Source: Megalobrama amblycephala (taxonomy: Eukaryota > Chordata > Actinopteri > Cypriniformes > Xenocyprididae). Taken from it: DNA of 64,000 bases. Below, one piece after another: positions 22,991 through 33,249 of this stretch (the first letter of the stretch is position 1; each line of letters starts with the position of its first letter). The stretch is taken from assembly GCF_018812025.1 (NCBI RefSeq), contig NC_063052.1, positions 18,931,414 through 18,995,413 on the forward strand, given 5' to 3'. Both the position numbers and the translations under genes were made by a program. The notes under the pieces were generated by a model, which saw only the letters and a list, made by a program, of their open reading frames with translations, was not told where the DNA came from and searched no databases.

Positions 22991-24709
22991 TGTGTTCATT
23001 ATAGCTCTGTTGTTCTCTTGTGCTCCGCCTTCTCACAATAACATTGTATTAGAAAAAAAAAACAATCTTTGTGTCTTGTAGTTTATACAGGACTGGTGGG
23101 AAATTTGCATTAATACACCTTCATTCTACATGTTATGTGGTTTATTTTGATAGGTGAACTGTCATTGTAGAGATGGAAAGCTATGGGCGTTTTTTTTTTT
23201 TTTTTTTTTTTTTTACCTCCACTGGGTGTGTTCTTAAACAGTAACGTAAGACAGCCTTACCACTATAAATCGCTATTTTTTCTGCACTTAACAGGCAAAT
23301 TTTGCCAAGATATTTTCAGAGATGATAGACAAGATGTTATAGAATGATAATTTAATGAAACCCAATTTTGATAAAAAAAAATGACATTCAACATATTTTT
23401 TGACTTTACAGAAAACGTTCCATCGCGACATCCGACGGGTTTTCCTAGATCGCATCGCATATACTTAATGAGTTCTGTTTGTGTGCATGCAAAATATACA
23501 AACTTACCTCTTAAGGTATACATAAATGCAGAGGTAGTTCAACATAGCACACTGATGTTTGGACTTTAACTTAGGCATCATGCTGAAAACATAATCTGAA
23601 ATTGTTTTGGAAAGTTAAATATGCATAGGAAAAACCTTAAAGACATCGTAAAAACCAATTTGCATTTCCTTCCTTCTCTGGACAGAATAAAAGGCTTGTC
23701 TCTGAGACAGACAATTGTTCCAGTTTCTGCGTTGCTGCAGTTCCCGTTCTAGTTCCAGTCTCCAATTCCGGTTCAAGGTTCCGGTCCCAAGATGTGCTAA
23801 GCTAAGTCCAACTCTACAGCTCTGAAGCTTTAAAGAGAGAGGCAAGGAAGTTCTGCAAGAAGTGAATTTGGGGAGTTAGAAAACTGCAATGGAGACAACG
23901 ATGACAAGCTTAGCCCCCCATCTTCTTCTGCACCAACTTCAAAATCCCCTCATCAGAGATCCTCCAGATCTGCACTGACTTCAGAATCTAAAGATCCTTC
24001 CATCTGCGTGTTCCAGAGAATAAGGATTGTCTGCACAGACATCAGAACCTTCTAGGCTTCTTCTTCTGCATGTTCCAGGAAAAGGGCCATCTCTGTGCTC
24101 CAGGAGTTCAACGTTCACAAGTACTTTGTGTTCAAAGCTGTGAAACGGATTCCAACTCCTTTCTTCCCACTGCAACACTGCCCAGCTCAATAAGTGGAAG
24201 ACGTCACCCTCGGATTCAGCACGACCAGGCAGACATAAATATCACTTGCCAAACCTCTTTCCAGAGACCTTGGCATTAGTGTATATTGTCAGTATATGAT
24301 TATCTAATTTGCAATAGATCTTGCATAGCTGATAACAGTTAATAAAAAAATCTCTTTGATTATTTGTTGAATTCAGAATAAGGTTTACCTTATTTCTTCT
24401 AGAGAAACTACAGTTTATCTTTCCATAAGTTTAACTTATAACTGCCATAGTAACATCCTACTTATTCACTTGCATTTATCAGTCTTTTTGCACTTTATCC
24501 ATTCAGTAGTTGTTAGTTACTTTTGTCTATCCTTTTGTTAATAAAATCCATTTATTACACTTGTGTCTTCCTTGTGTTGATAATACAGTAAGAGGCTCTA
24601 CAAGTTAACGATATCTCACAAATCCTTCAGATTGTTCAGATGATGAACTTCCTCCAATTTATATAACTGTAAGTCAACAATCTTCCATGATTGTTCTTTA
24701 TTGTCAATC
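22991..24709. other. Non-coding; LTR-like block at about 23600-24590
   Basis: There is a 20-plus T run near 23190-23213. 23600-24590 carries no coding remnant but includes two diverged copies of a ctgcatgttccagga-type phrase (near 24005 and 24067), and ends with a poly(A) signal at 24540-24545, like a retroelement terminal repeat. The 69-codon frames here are not convincing. Confidence 0.3.
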
Positions 24710-25080
24710 ATCTCAGGTTACGCATGTAACCATGGTTCCCTGAGAAGGGAATGAGATGCTGCGTCAGAGTCTTCAATGCTGTGGGAACGCCTCTGCGTGA
24801 TTGTGTTGTGAAGCACATGTAAACTCAGTCCAATGGTGTGATAGAACTTCATAGGCAGGTGACGTCATCAACCAGGAAACTATAAAGCATACCCAGACCA
24901 AACAGTGTTAGCTTCTAAAAAGGCTGAAGCAAGACAATCACAGGCATGCAGGAAGTATGGCAACATGACGCAGTGTCTCGTTCCCTTCTCAGGGAACCAT
25001 GGTTACATGCGTAACCTGAGACGTTCCCTTTTAAGGGAACTCACGCTGCGTCAGAGTCTTCGACGCTGTGGGAACGTTTA
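24710..25080. repeat. DIRS 3' terminal repeat and internal complementary region
   Basis: The outer palindrome pair is ggttacgcatgtaacc then ttccctgagaagggaa (24717-24750). The reverse complement of this block lies at about 24980-25020, followed by gttcccttttaagggaac (25023-25041) and a second direct copy of gctgcgtcagagtcttc. The pattern equals that at 16715, 31960 and 56911. Confidence 0.8.
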
Positions 25081-25128
25081 TACCCATGCTGCCATACTGA
25101 CAAGTGCCTGTCTGTGTGATCGTGCATA

Positions 25129-25985
25129 CTAAGAGGTAAGCACACTAGTCTCAGGTGTAGACCCCAGGTCTAGGTTGTAAAACCTCACAAAAGTGTGGGG
25201 GGAAGACCACCCTGTAGCATCACTTATATCTTGGAGAGAAACTCCTGACAATAATGCTTTTGAAGCAGCCATATTTCTGGTTGAATGGGCTCGGACCACC
25301 AAAGGTGAAGGATGGCTGGCCGACTCATATGCAAGAGAGATAGCTTCAACTGTCCATTTCCTCATCCTCTGCTTAGATGCAGGGCACCCTTTCCTAGGTG
25401 ACCCAAAACAGACAAAAAGTTGATCTGACTTCCGCCACAGGGCAGCTCTGTGGACATATGCATCTAGGGCCCTAACAGGGCAAAGCAGATAAAGTTTTTC
25501 CTGGTCCAGAGTAATGAAAGGGGGAGGACAGAAGGCTTGCAGGGAAATAGTTCTAGCCACATTAGTGGGAACCTTAGGAACATACCCCGGTCTAGGGTGA
25601 AAAAAGGCTTTGACCATGCCTGGAGCAAAGTCTAAACATGAAGGAGAAACCGAAAGGGCTTGCAGGTCTCCAATTCTCTTGAGAGATGTAATAGCAAGGA
25701 GGAAGACAACATTCAGAGTTATATATTTCTCAGATACTTCTTCAGTGGGCTCAAAGGGAGCCAGATAAAGTCGTTCCAGTACAATAGCCAGATACCATGA
25801 CGGTACTCTCATATGAACTGCAGGCCTCAGCCTCAAAGTGCCACAAAGAAAACAAGCTACTAAGGGGTCTCTACCAATTGACATCCCACCCAAAAGAGTG
25901 TGATAAGCAGATATAGCTGCCACATACACCTTTATAGTGGACAGAGATAACCCTGCAGAGAACCGCTCCTGAAAAAACTGAACTG
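25129..25985 (-). pseudogene. DIRS tyrosine recombinase, N-terminus replaced
   Basis: Tyrosine recombinase that would integrate the circular DNA copy of the element. The open frame is 306 codons from 26049; roughly the first 25 codons are an out-of-frame reading of the polymerase, so recombinase sequence starts at about FFQERFSAG. Catalytic residues can be seen: R125 (SLKRIGDLQ), H255 and R258 (AHSTRNMAA), H285 (SSPHTF) and the nucleophile candidate Y291 (RFYNLDL). Downstream domains look complete and uninterrupted to the stop. What is missing is the N-terminal part upstream of FFQERF, lost at the deletion junction. It could still fold as a catalytic domain, but without reverse transcriptase the element cannot move on its own. 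Confidence 0.85.
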
Positions 25986-26354
25986 AATTCCGTAACCCTT
26001 TTCTATAGTCTGCAGGACCCATTGAGAGACATTTGGCAGAAGTTTCCACGCTGCCAGAAAATCTATTATGGGAACCAGCCGCTCGAGGCTGGTTTCTGGT
26101 TTTATTTGTGCGATCAACTCAGTGCTCTGAAGTGGCGAACCGGCAGAGAACAACCGAGCTGACTGCTGAGAAATGCTCATGAGAGGATGCGAGCTCCCCA
26201 ATGCCACAGCGTCAAGAGAATGATCCCATAGCATCTGTGATGCAGCGTCGTTTGACAGGATCACACGCTCGCTGGAAACCTTTGGACCCCGAAACACACA
26301 AGGTGGCGGGATTGGTGGAACAGCCTCCTGAGGGTACCGAAGGGAGACAGGCAC
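25985..26354 (-). pseudogene. DIRS polymerase frame, N-terminal remnant
   Basis: Encodes RVILSNDAASQ..., then LERLVPIIDFLAAWKLLPNV and SQWVLQTIEKGYGIQF. The corresponding region is WVEAWQAIPGVSQWVIGTIS in the copy at 51766 and LRAWLALPSPSRWLLWTIRL in the copy at 60825. It is the linker just before the reverse transcriptase fingers; the frame ends at the deletion junction near 25975. No catalytic residue is present. Confidence 0.8.
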
Positions 26355-26439
26355 TGTCTGATGAGGTGTAAACCGTTTCCCCCCGGAGGGGACTGCCCCC
26401 AGAGGCCTGACACCAGTGGCATTGGGACTTCTTCGCCAA

Positions 26440-26950
26440 ATCCTTCTTCAAGATAATAACGGTCCTCAGGACCCTCTCTACCTGAAGTCAGCCTTGGCTG
26501 AGAGTGCTGACCCCTTCCCCAATTTTTTTGAGGGGGAGCCCGGGTGGCAACACTCTGCTTTTGTTGATCCCTATGTGAGGAGCTGGCTGTGGCTTTTTCT
26601 GCTCCTGCCCAGCAGCAGCAGAGACATGTAAGGTTTTTAAAAGAAGAAACTTTGATAAGACTGCAGTTTGCTTCCTGGACCCTTGAAACCTCTTGACGAC
26701 TGTTGTTACAGCATCGCTAAAGAGGCCCATGGGGGAGACGGGGGCATCATGGAGAAATCTCATCGCGCTCCTTGATGCCAGATAAATTAAACCACAAATG
26801 CCTCTTTGTTGCCACTAGGGCTGCCATAGATCGGCCGATGGATTTACCGTCTCCTTAGTGGCCCGGAGAGATAAATCAGTGGCTCTGCATAGCTCTTTAA
26901 TTGCTTCTGCGCCAACCCTCAAGATTACCATCAAGATAATGGGGACATTA
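26440..26950 (-). pseudogene. DIRS Gag, C-terminal half
   Basis: Readable in pieces. 26950-26764 gives ELCRATDLSLRATKET followed by NKEAFVV-type sequence, and 26763-26488 gives FLHDAPVSPMGLFSDAVTTV then a Lys/Gln-rich tail. It parallels the better preserved Gag at 51834-52511 (FLDAPVSPSGLFGPAVEGF). At least two frameshifts separate the pieces. Confidence 0.7.
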
Positions 26951-27800
26951 CCTAGGATTGTCGGAAGGGAGAAATCGGCCCCAAATCAGCCTGATTATCT
27001 TATGGTGTGTACCCAGAATTAGTAGTCTCAGCCCTACCTGAACAGATTGAGGGATCAGGGATGAGGGACCGCCTGCCGGGGCCCGGAGGGGACACCACTG
27101 GAGTTTGCAAATGAACCCAAGTGGCATCAAATTTCTCTGGTAAAAGACAAATCAAAATTACATTGAAAATTATATCAAAGATTTGGAAAAAGGGATAAAC
27201 CATAATCGTTGAGACAACTCTGTGTAAAGCAATTTTTTTTTTTTTAAATTAATTTTGAGTGGACACAAATAAAAGTAGACTCTTTACAGTTTACAGAGAT
27301 AGGAGCATGAAGAGGCAGTAGCCTATGAGGGCAGACATGAGTGAGAGAAAGACAGACAAAGAAGAGGTAAAGTATTAACGCTGATGTAAACTTGTAGCCT
27401 ATGATGCACTACTGAAAGATTCACAGTCATTTGTAGCACAGTTTTCATGGTAGCTTCATCACTGAAAAATATAACTGACCCCTTGCAGCTACCTCTTATA
27501 AATGCAGTTAAATTCCATTAATGGTATTGATTCCTCAAAAGCTACTCAAAACCAGACAAAATGGTCACAAAATCAATTGTATAAAAGGAATTCTGTGATG
27601 AACTAGGAACGGGTACTACTAAATCATTAAGGGATCCTTTGAAAAATTGTTTAGACACTTTAACTCTGCAACTATGCTGCATATCTGTATATGTTTATAA
27701 AATTAAGTTTATTATATCCTTAACGTAATATCTAGTTAGTAAATGCTGCACATTTTTATTTCCCAGCTCTGACCTGACCCTGGGAGATGAGACGTTAGGT

Positions 27801-28340
27801 GTGTTAGGGGAAGATCCTGCTCCAAGCACAAGCACTGCTGAGTGTACAGTCAGATCAGCAATATTGGATGGGACCTATTTCCAAATTGTAAAACAAAAAG
27901 AATCAGGGCAAGTTCAAGCTGAATGTAAACTGTGCACAAAGAAGAGAAACATAATATCTGGTACTATGCAAGCAACTACAAACTTCAAAACTCACTTGAA
28001 GAGGATGCATGCTGATGTACTTTCTGAATTTGAGCAACATAAACATGATTTGGGAAGATATTGGGAGGAAAAAGACACCTGTTACAACACACAGGCAGAC
28101 CAGGCTGTTTACAGGGCCCTCTCAGATCTCACAAAAGAAAGTAGATGAGCTTACCGTTGCCTATGTGGTTAAAGGGATGCATCCTCTTTCCAATTTTGAA
28201 CAGAAAGAATTCATCGACCGGATTCAGGAAGTAAGCCCACAAACATCTGTGATATTGCACAACACATCCCTGAATTGTCAACAGAAAATGTGTCAACTGG
28301 AACATTCCTTGTAAAGGCCTCATCAACATGACAGCCAGTT
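27801..28340 (+). pseudogene. hAT transposase, BED zinc finger and linker
   Basis: A 115-codon frame with a BED-type zinc finger: DGTYFQIVKQ, then C42-x2-C45, then H65-x4-H70 (FKTHLKRMH). This domain binds the transposon ends. After a frameshift near 28140 the protein continues as VDELTVAYVVKGMHPLSNF, the hAT segment that follows the finger. It then runs into L2 sequence at about 28349. The Met start at 27801 is plausible but an upstream exon is possible. Confidence 0.75.
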
Positions 28341-28348
28341 GCACAGAT

Positions 28349-29737
28349 CCCCAACAAACCGATGAATCTGATCTTTAACTCTCTGGAGTCGGGAAACGCG
28401 CCGGCGCGTTTTGCAGGATTTTTTTTTCACATTGCAGCAAAACAGACTTAAAACACTCTGTCATTTTTTGTCATAGAGACATAAGTAATATATCAATTGA
28501 AACTATAGAATATATTTTTTTATTTGTGTACACTCAGAGTAAAAACAAAATGATGTGCTTTTTGCAAAATAAAGAAAACTAACATGATGCGTGATCTGTC
28601 GTCTCCATCTGAACAAAGTCCAATCTGATAGTTTTCAGAAAATTAACTGTAACTTAGTGAATACTCATCACAAAAAAATTAGACTTATGTCTAAAGAAAC
28701 ACTGAAATGTCAGGTTTTAAATTGTGTAAGTCAAATTGAAAACAAAAATTCTGTGTTTATGTAATCTGTATGAAAAGAGACACGTCAGACACCCGTGATT
28801 CAGCTCATTATCCGCTAATGCGGCCACGCCCACGGAGCCAGAGCTATTCAGATGTAAATTCTGAGGCAATACATGTATACATCGTCTCAATCAAGTATGT
28901 ATTTTCTTGAAAAGTGTTCATCTGTATGTTAAAGCCATGGTTAGCAACCTCTGGAAGACATTAGTTCCTGGAATGTCCCGTTCTTCTTTAGATTAATTTG
29001 TGGACTAAATGTGCACAGAGTGCCCTCCGGCTGCAAGTATGAATTGAAAACACAGTATCCAGCGCTCACAGTGATGACAATGTACATACATGTTCATCAC
29101 ATATTATGGTAGCCTAGTTTGTGCTGAATACAGTGTAATGACACTTTTGTCATTAATATGTTTATGAACAACTGAAAAAAGCACAAATGTCAGGGCAACT
29201 TCTCCAGGCCCCAAATCAGCCTCAGACTCCAGAGGGTTAACTAGATGGAACTGAATTAAATATTTTGACTGTTGCGATCCCAATCTGACTTATGGCCTAT
29301 AACGCTGCCTGAATCATAATCATGCACTGGTCGTTGTTGGCCCCCCGATTAAGCCTGGTTTCTCCCAAGGTTTTTTTCTCCATTTTGTCACCTATTGCAG
29401 TTTGGGTTCCTTGCCGCTGTCACCTTTTGGCTTGCTTAGTTGGGGACACTTGATATTCAACAATGTTTTTGATCTGCCTGCATTTACACCGTTGTATGCA
29501 AACTGGACTTACTGGACGATGAGATCACTGTTTTCTCCTGAGCCGATGAATTATCTAAATTAATAACTACTGATTTTTACAAAGGAGTTTTTAAGCTGGA
29601 CAATGACACAATTTTGTTCTAGAGCTGCTGTGCAGCCAACAATTATTTGCCAGTTTCCACTGTAAAGCTGTAAAGCTGCTTTGACACAATCTGCATTGTA
29701 AAAAGTGATATACAAATAAAGGTGACTTGATAGACGA
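28349..29737 (+). mobile_element. 5'-truncated L2 3' UTR, itself interrupted
   Basis: The 3' UTR of an L2 LINE, plus strand, ending in tatacaaataaaggtgacttg (AATAAA-like, near 29710-29732). Its 5' part (cgatgaatctgatct, up to 28374) is separated from the rest (ctagatggaactgaattaaa, from 29241) by the TTAA element. Joined, they match the gatgaatacgatcctcaact and ggatggaactgaaat segments of the L2 copies at 11030-11060 and 35080-35110 (read on the minus strand). No coding part is included. Confidence 0.75.
28375..29240. mobile_element. TTAA-flanked non-autonomous element (short copy)
   Basis: 866 bp between TTAA at 28375-28378 and 29237-29240. Ends read from outside are CTCTCTGGAGTCGG and CCCTCTGGAGTCTGAGG. 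It is the same family as 17900-20500 but lacks about 700 bases of its middle and the nested TA-target element. It sits within L2 3' UTR. Non-coding. Confidence 0.8.
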
Positions 29738-30113
29738 ACTCTAGGGAGGATGATTGATGAGGACTTTTTCTCAAAAGTTGATTGTTTAAAAGAAATCTTG
29801 AAAGTTGTGAGGCCCTGGTGTACCACAGCTGACATTTGTTCTACTAGTGTGTCTAGCTTTTTTGGTGTGACAGCAAACTGGATTAAGCCAGACACATTGG
29901 AGCATCAATCCACTGCTCTTGCATGCCACCATTTCCCCAGTCCACACACATGTAATTGAATAGCAGAAATATTGGATGAAATTCACTCAGAGTATAGGTT
30001 GTCCCATGAATGCATTGTTGCAACAGTTACAGATAATGGGGCCAACTTTGTGATGGCGTTCAAAGAATTCAATGTGTCGGCAGTGTGTGTAGATGAAACA
30101 GCAGTTTGAGTCG
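29738..30113 (+). pseudogene. hAT transposase, catalytic core start
   Basis: Reads MIDEDFFSKVDCLKEILKVV, then CTTADICSTSVSSFFGVTAN (the hAT TTADIW block with the first catalytic-region Asp; Trp is replaced by Cys), WIKPDTLEHQSTALACHHF, and after a stop AEILDEIHSEYRL and ATVTDNGANFVMAFKEF (the TDNGANF block with the second Asp). A stop after HTCN and another after DETAV break it. Confidence 0.75.
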
Positions 30114-30303
30114 CGTTCCTCCCAGTGCTACACTACAAAGTGAGTAGGGATGCACACGATTTATGTGTTGTTTGCTGGGAGTGGAGCATGCACGTCAGTT
30201 CACAGCTGACAGTGTTCATTCATAAAAATGTCCCAAAGTGTAAAGAGAAGTATGCACTAGCGGATGTTTTTAGCTCCACTCCTGTTGGCTTTATTCTTGA
30301 TCT

Positions 30304-30675
30304 ATGCTAACGACGGATGCGTCTCTCACAGGCTGGGAGGCGATCATGAGTGGTCGCTCGGCTCAGGGTCTTTGGGAGGACCATCATCATTCCTGGCACA
30401 TAAATCGGCTGGAAATGATGGCGGTATTTCGAGCACTCAAATACTTCCTCCCAGACCTGAGGGGCCACCATGTGTTGGTTCGCACAGACAACATGTTGGT
30501 GGTCTCTTATATCAACCATCAGGGGGGTCTGAGGTCTTGCCAGTTGTGCAGATTAGCCCATAGGATCCTCCTGTGGGCCCTGGGAAAACTCCTCTCCCTG
30601 AGAGCAGCACTTATCCCGGGGCATCAAAATGTGGGGGCAGATATCCTGTTGAGGCAGGTGCCGAGGCCCGGGTAA
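30304..30675 (+). pseudogene. DIRS RNase H domain
   Basis: RNase H degrades the RNA of the RNA-DNA hybrid. Motifs in one open frame: TTDASLTGWEA (first Asp), HINRLEMMAVFRAL (Glu), VLVRTDNMLVVSYINHQGG (second Asp), LIPGHQNVGADILLRQV (last Asp). All four acidic positions are kept. The frame opens at the truncation point and closes at 30675 after the domain; downstream linker sequence (31027-31227) is out of frame. Confidence 0.8.
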
Positions 30676-31059
30676 TGGAGTCTCCACCCTGAGGTGGTGG
30701 AGCTCATTTGAAAAAACTTCGGTCGTGCAGAAGTTGACCTATTTGCTTCAAAAGAACATCTCTTTGCCCACTGTGGTGCTCTCTGACCATGGTGCAGACG
30801 TGGCTGAGGTTACGTCTGTACACATTTTCCCCAATCGCTCTGTTCCCAGGAGTTCTGGAGAGGGTTCACCGAGACAGAGTCCATCTCATACTGATAGCCC
30901 CGTTCCGGCCAACCCGAGTTTGATTTGCAGACCTAGTGTCTCTTCTAGACGGCTCCCCCATGGAAATCCCCATCAGACAGGACCTTCTGTCTCAAGCGGG
31001 CGGCATGATAATTCACCCCTGGAGTTGTGGAAACTCTGGGCCTGGCCTCTGAGGGGGCA

Positions 31060-31902
31060 AGGCTCATAGAATCTGAGGTTGTCGAGACCATACTCCACTC
31101 CAGAGCTCTTTCCACGAGGAAGCTATACGCATATAAATGGAAGTTGTTTTCTACTTGCTGTAGACAACGTCAGCTGGACCTGTTCCACTCTTTTATCAGT
31201 CTTGTGCTGCAATTTCTCCAAGTATAAATCTTGGATGGTTTATCTCCTTCTACCTTGAAGGCTTATATAGCGGCTATTTCCACTTATCATGCTCTGGTGG
31301 GGGACTCTTCTGTGGAAGAGACCCCCTATTTATACGCTTTCTCTGTGGTACCCAGAGGCTGAGGCCTTCTGTGCGTACAAAACTGGGACTTGGCTATTGT
31401 GTTGGAAGGGTTAGCTGAGGCTCCCTTTGAACCATTAGAGGAGGTGTCTGGGAGATTCCTCTCTCTTAAAACTGTCCTCCTGTTGGCAATTTCATCTCTC
31501 AAAAGAATTGGAGATCTTCAAGCACTTCCGATTGCTCCCTCATGTTTGGAATTTGCGCCTGGTATGTTCAGGGCTTTCCTTCATCCTAGACCTAGTTATA
31601 TTCCCCACCAACGTCCCAGGACCGATTGTACTGCAGGCATTTTGTCCTCCTTTGACTAATACGGATCAGGAAGAATGAGCAAGTGGGTGGTCGAGGCCAT
31701 CAAGAGTGCTTATGAGTCATCCGGGCAGCCTTCACCTTTGGCTGTCCGGGCACACTCAGCTAGGGGTATGGCTGCCTCAAAGGCTTTGATCTCCCTCAAT
31801 GAGATATGTGATGCGGCTGGGTGGTCCTCTCAGCATACCTTCATTAGGTTTTATAACCTTGATTTGGGCTCCACTCCAGGGTCCTCGGTGCTCTTGTTGT
31901 AA
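31060..31902 (+). pseudogene. DIRS tyrosine recombinase, frameshifted
   Basis: Pieces in order: ALSTRKLYAYKWKLFSTCC (31108), IVLEGLAEAPFEPLEEVSGR (31390), AISSLKRIGDLQALPIAPSC (catalytic Arg, 31487), LHPRPSYIPHQRPRTD, then after a stop MSKWVVEAIKSAYESSGQPS and VRAHSARGMAASKAL (His and Arg), CDAAGWSSQHTFIRFYNLDL (His and Tyr). At least three breaks occur, including a stop near 31225 and the loss of about 55 codons between 31650 and 31675. It is the closest relative here of the recombinase at 25129. Confidence 0.8.
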
Positions 31903-31959
31903 GATAACAGACAGGTACTTGGTCTTATGGCCTAGTTGGGATAGGGTTCCCAAAACGTT

Positions 31960-32272
31960 CAACGCAGCGTCAATGTTCCCATGAAAGGGAACATCTTGGG
32001 TTACGTCTGTAACCCTGGTTCCCTGAATAGGGAACGAGACGCTGTGTTGCTTAGCCATACTCCCTGCACGCCTGTGAGCGTCTGCTTCCTCCATATCAGA
32101 GGCTGGCGTTCTTTGTTCTCAGGAGTGCTTTATAGTTTCCTGGTCCATGACGTCACCTGTTCTGACATACCGTCACATTACTGGTTCGATTTCACAAGTG
32201 CTTCAAAGCGTTCAACGCAGCGTCTCGTTCCCTATTCAGGGAACCAGGGTTACAGACATAACCCAAGATGTT
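31960..32272. repeat. DIRS internal complementary region and 3' terminal repeat
   Basis: Contains gttcccatgaaagggaac (31976-31993), gggttacgtctgtaaccc (31999-32016), gttccctgaatagggaac (32018-32035), and, 190 bases later, the reverse complement of the latter two (32228-32266). Layout equals the ends at 24710 and 56911 in opposite orientation. Confidence 0.8.
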
Positions 32273-32280
32273 TTGTGACC

Positions 32281-33240
32281 ATAGACTACTCAGAAGATAA
32301 TGGGACATCTGCAGTGTGCATGCCATACCCTCAGTTTAGTGGCTACAACAGATGCCAAAAGAGCAATGATGGACAATTCTACTCTGTCATGCCTCAATAA
32401 CTCAGCAATGGGAAAATGTTCTGCTCTGTGGAATGTCTCAGGAAGACCCAAAACAGCTGAAGTGCTGTTTAAATTTAGGTTGATGACATCTTGTTTAAAT
32501 GCAGGATGATGACACCTTGTGCGAAACGGTGGAACTCTTTTTATGAGAGCTGACTTAATCAGCTATCAACCATACGAGATAGACTTGCTGATGTCATGAC
32601 AAAATTGAACCTTCCAACATTTAAGGATGTTGAGCTGGATTACATAGGAGTACACAAAGGTCTTGAGGCCAGTTGCAGTGGCCATTGACCGATTACAATC
32701 CCAGTCACCATGCTACTATGCAGAACTGATCCCTACCTTTTTTGCTGTCGAGGCAAAACTTGAAGGTTTGCATGCCACCAATCTGCGATACTGCTCTCAC
32801 CTCATCAATGCTGTTGTTGATGGTTTCCAGCCTTTCTAGAGCTTTGCCCAGAAGTCAATGAAGCGATCCTGGCAATTGTGACGCATCCATACTTTAAAAT
32901 GTGATAGCTGCCCCCACAAATGGCATTTAAAAAAAGAAGGATTCATGAATTAATGTTTCAGGCTGCCACAGATCTTGGGCTTGTGACAGAGATTGAGGCA
33001 TCAAGTTCAGCTGCTGCAACAGAGGAAGATGATGACTACTTCATCTTCACAGAGAATGTGGACGTTTTCCAGAAGTCAATGCAGAGCTGGAGTGTTTGCA
33101 CTACTTTGAGGATCAAAGGAGGGATTTGACATCTTTGGAGCAGTATCCCATAATAAAGCACCTTTTTTGTGAGGGTTAATACGATCAACCCATCCTCTGC
33201 TCCAGTAGAGCGTCACTTTTTGTTTGTTTGTTTGTTTTGA
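32281..33240 (+). pseudogene. hAT transposase, middle and C-terminal parts
   Basis: After the DIRS the hAT frame resumes: HLQCACHTLSLVATTDAKRA (the CxxH-type CACHTLSL block), KCSALWNVSGRPKTAEVL, then KVL-RPVAVAIDRLQSQSP and AELIPTFFAVEAKLEGLHAT, an acidic patch near 33000-33060, and finally TSLEQYPIIKHLF and (after frameshift) INPSSAPVE-like sequence (about 33130-33210), the hAT C-terminal dimerisation block. Many stops. No terminal inverted repeat was seen in the 300 bases after it. Confidence 0.7.
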
Positions 33241-33249
33241 AAAAACTTG

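Larger units (their letters stand above)
24710..27205 (-). mobile_element. DIRS retrotransposon with reverse transcriptase deleted
   Basis: Minus-strand DIRS. Its 3' end (24710-25080) has the terminal repeat and complementary copy: ggttacgcatgtaacc at 24717 and its reverse complement near 25002, followed by a direct repeat of ctgcgtcagagtcttc. Then come the tyrosine recombinase (25129-25980), the first 100 or so codons of the polymerase frame (25980-26354) and the Gag C-terminal half (26440-26950). The reverse transcriptase and RNase H are gone: the polymerase N-terminus runs directly into the recombinase at about 25975. The 5' end, beyond 27200, is not recognisable. Confidence 0.85.
30303..32272 (+). 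mobile_element. Truncated DIRS in plus orientation
   Basis: A DIRS copy lacking Gag and reverse transcriptase; it begins abruptly within RNase H at about 30303 and ends with a terminal repeat at 32272. It lies between two parts of the hAT transposase. The 3' end has the complementary region (31963-32040) and terminal repeat (to 32272). The abrupt 5' end without a terminal repeat means either incomplete integration or later deletion. Confidence 0.8.
27300..33240 (+). mobile_element. hAT transposon broken by L2 and DIRS insertions
   Basis: Four ordered pieces of one hAT transposase lie on the plus strand: BED zinc finger (27801-28148), core start (29738-30113), middle (32281-32480) and C-terminal dimerisation region (about 32620-33230). 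Between them sit an L2 fragment with its own TTAA insert (28349-29737) and a truncated DIRS (30303-32272). Terminal repeats were not identified. The order BED, TTADIW-like, TDNGANF-like, then SSAPVER-like C-terminus is that of ZBED-related hAT transposases. Confidence 0.75.
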
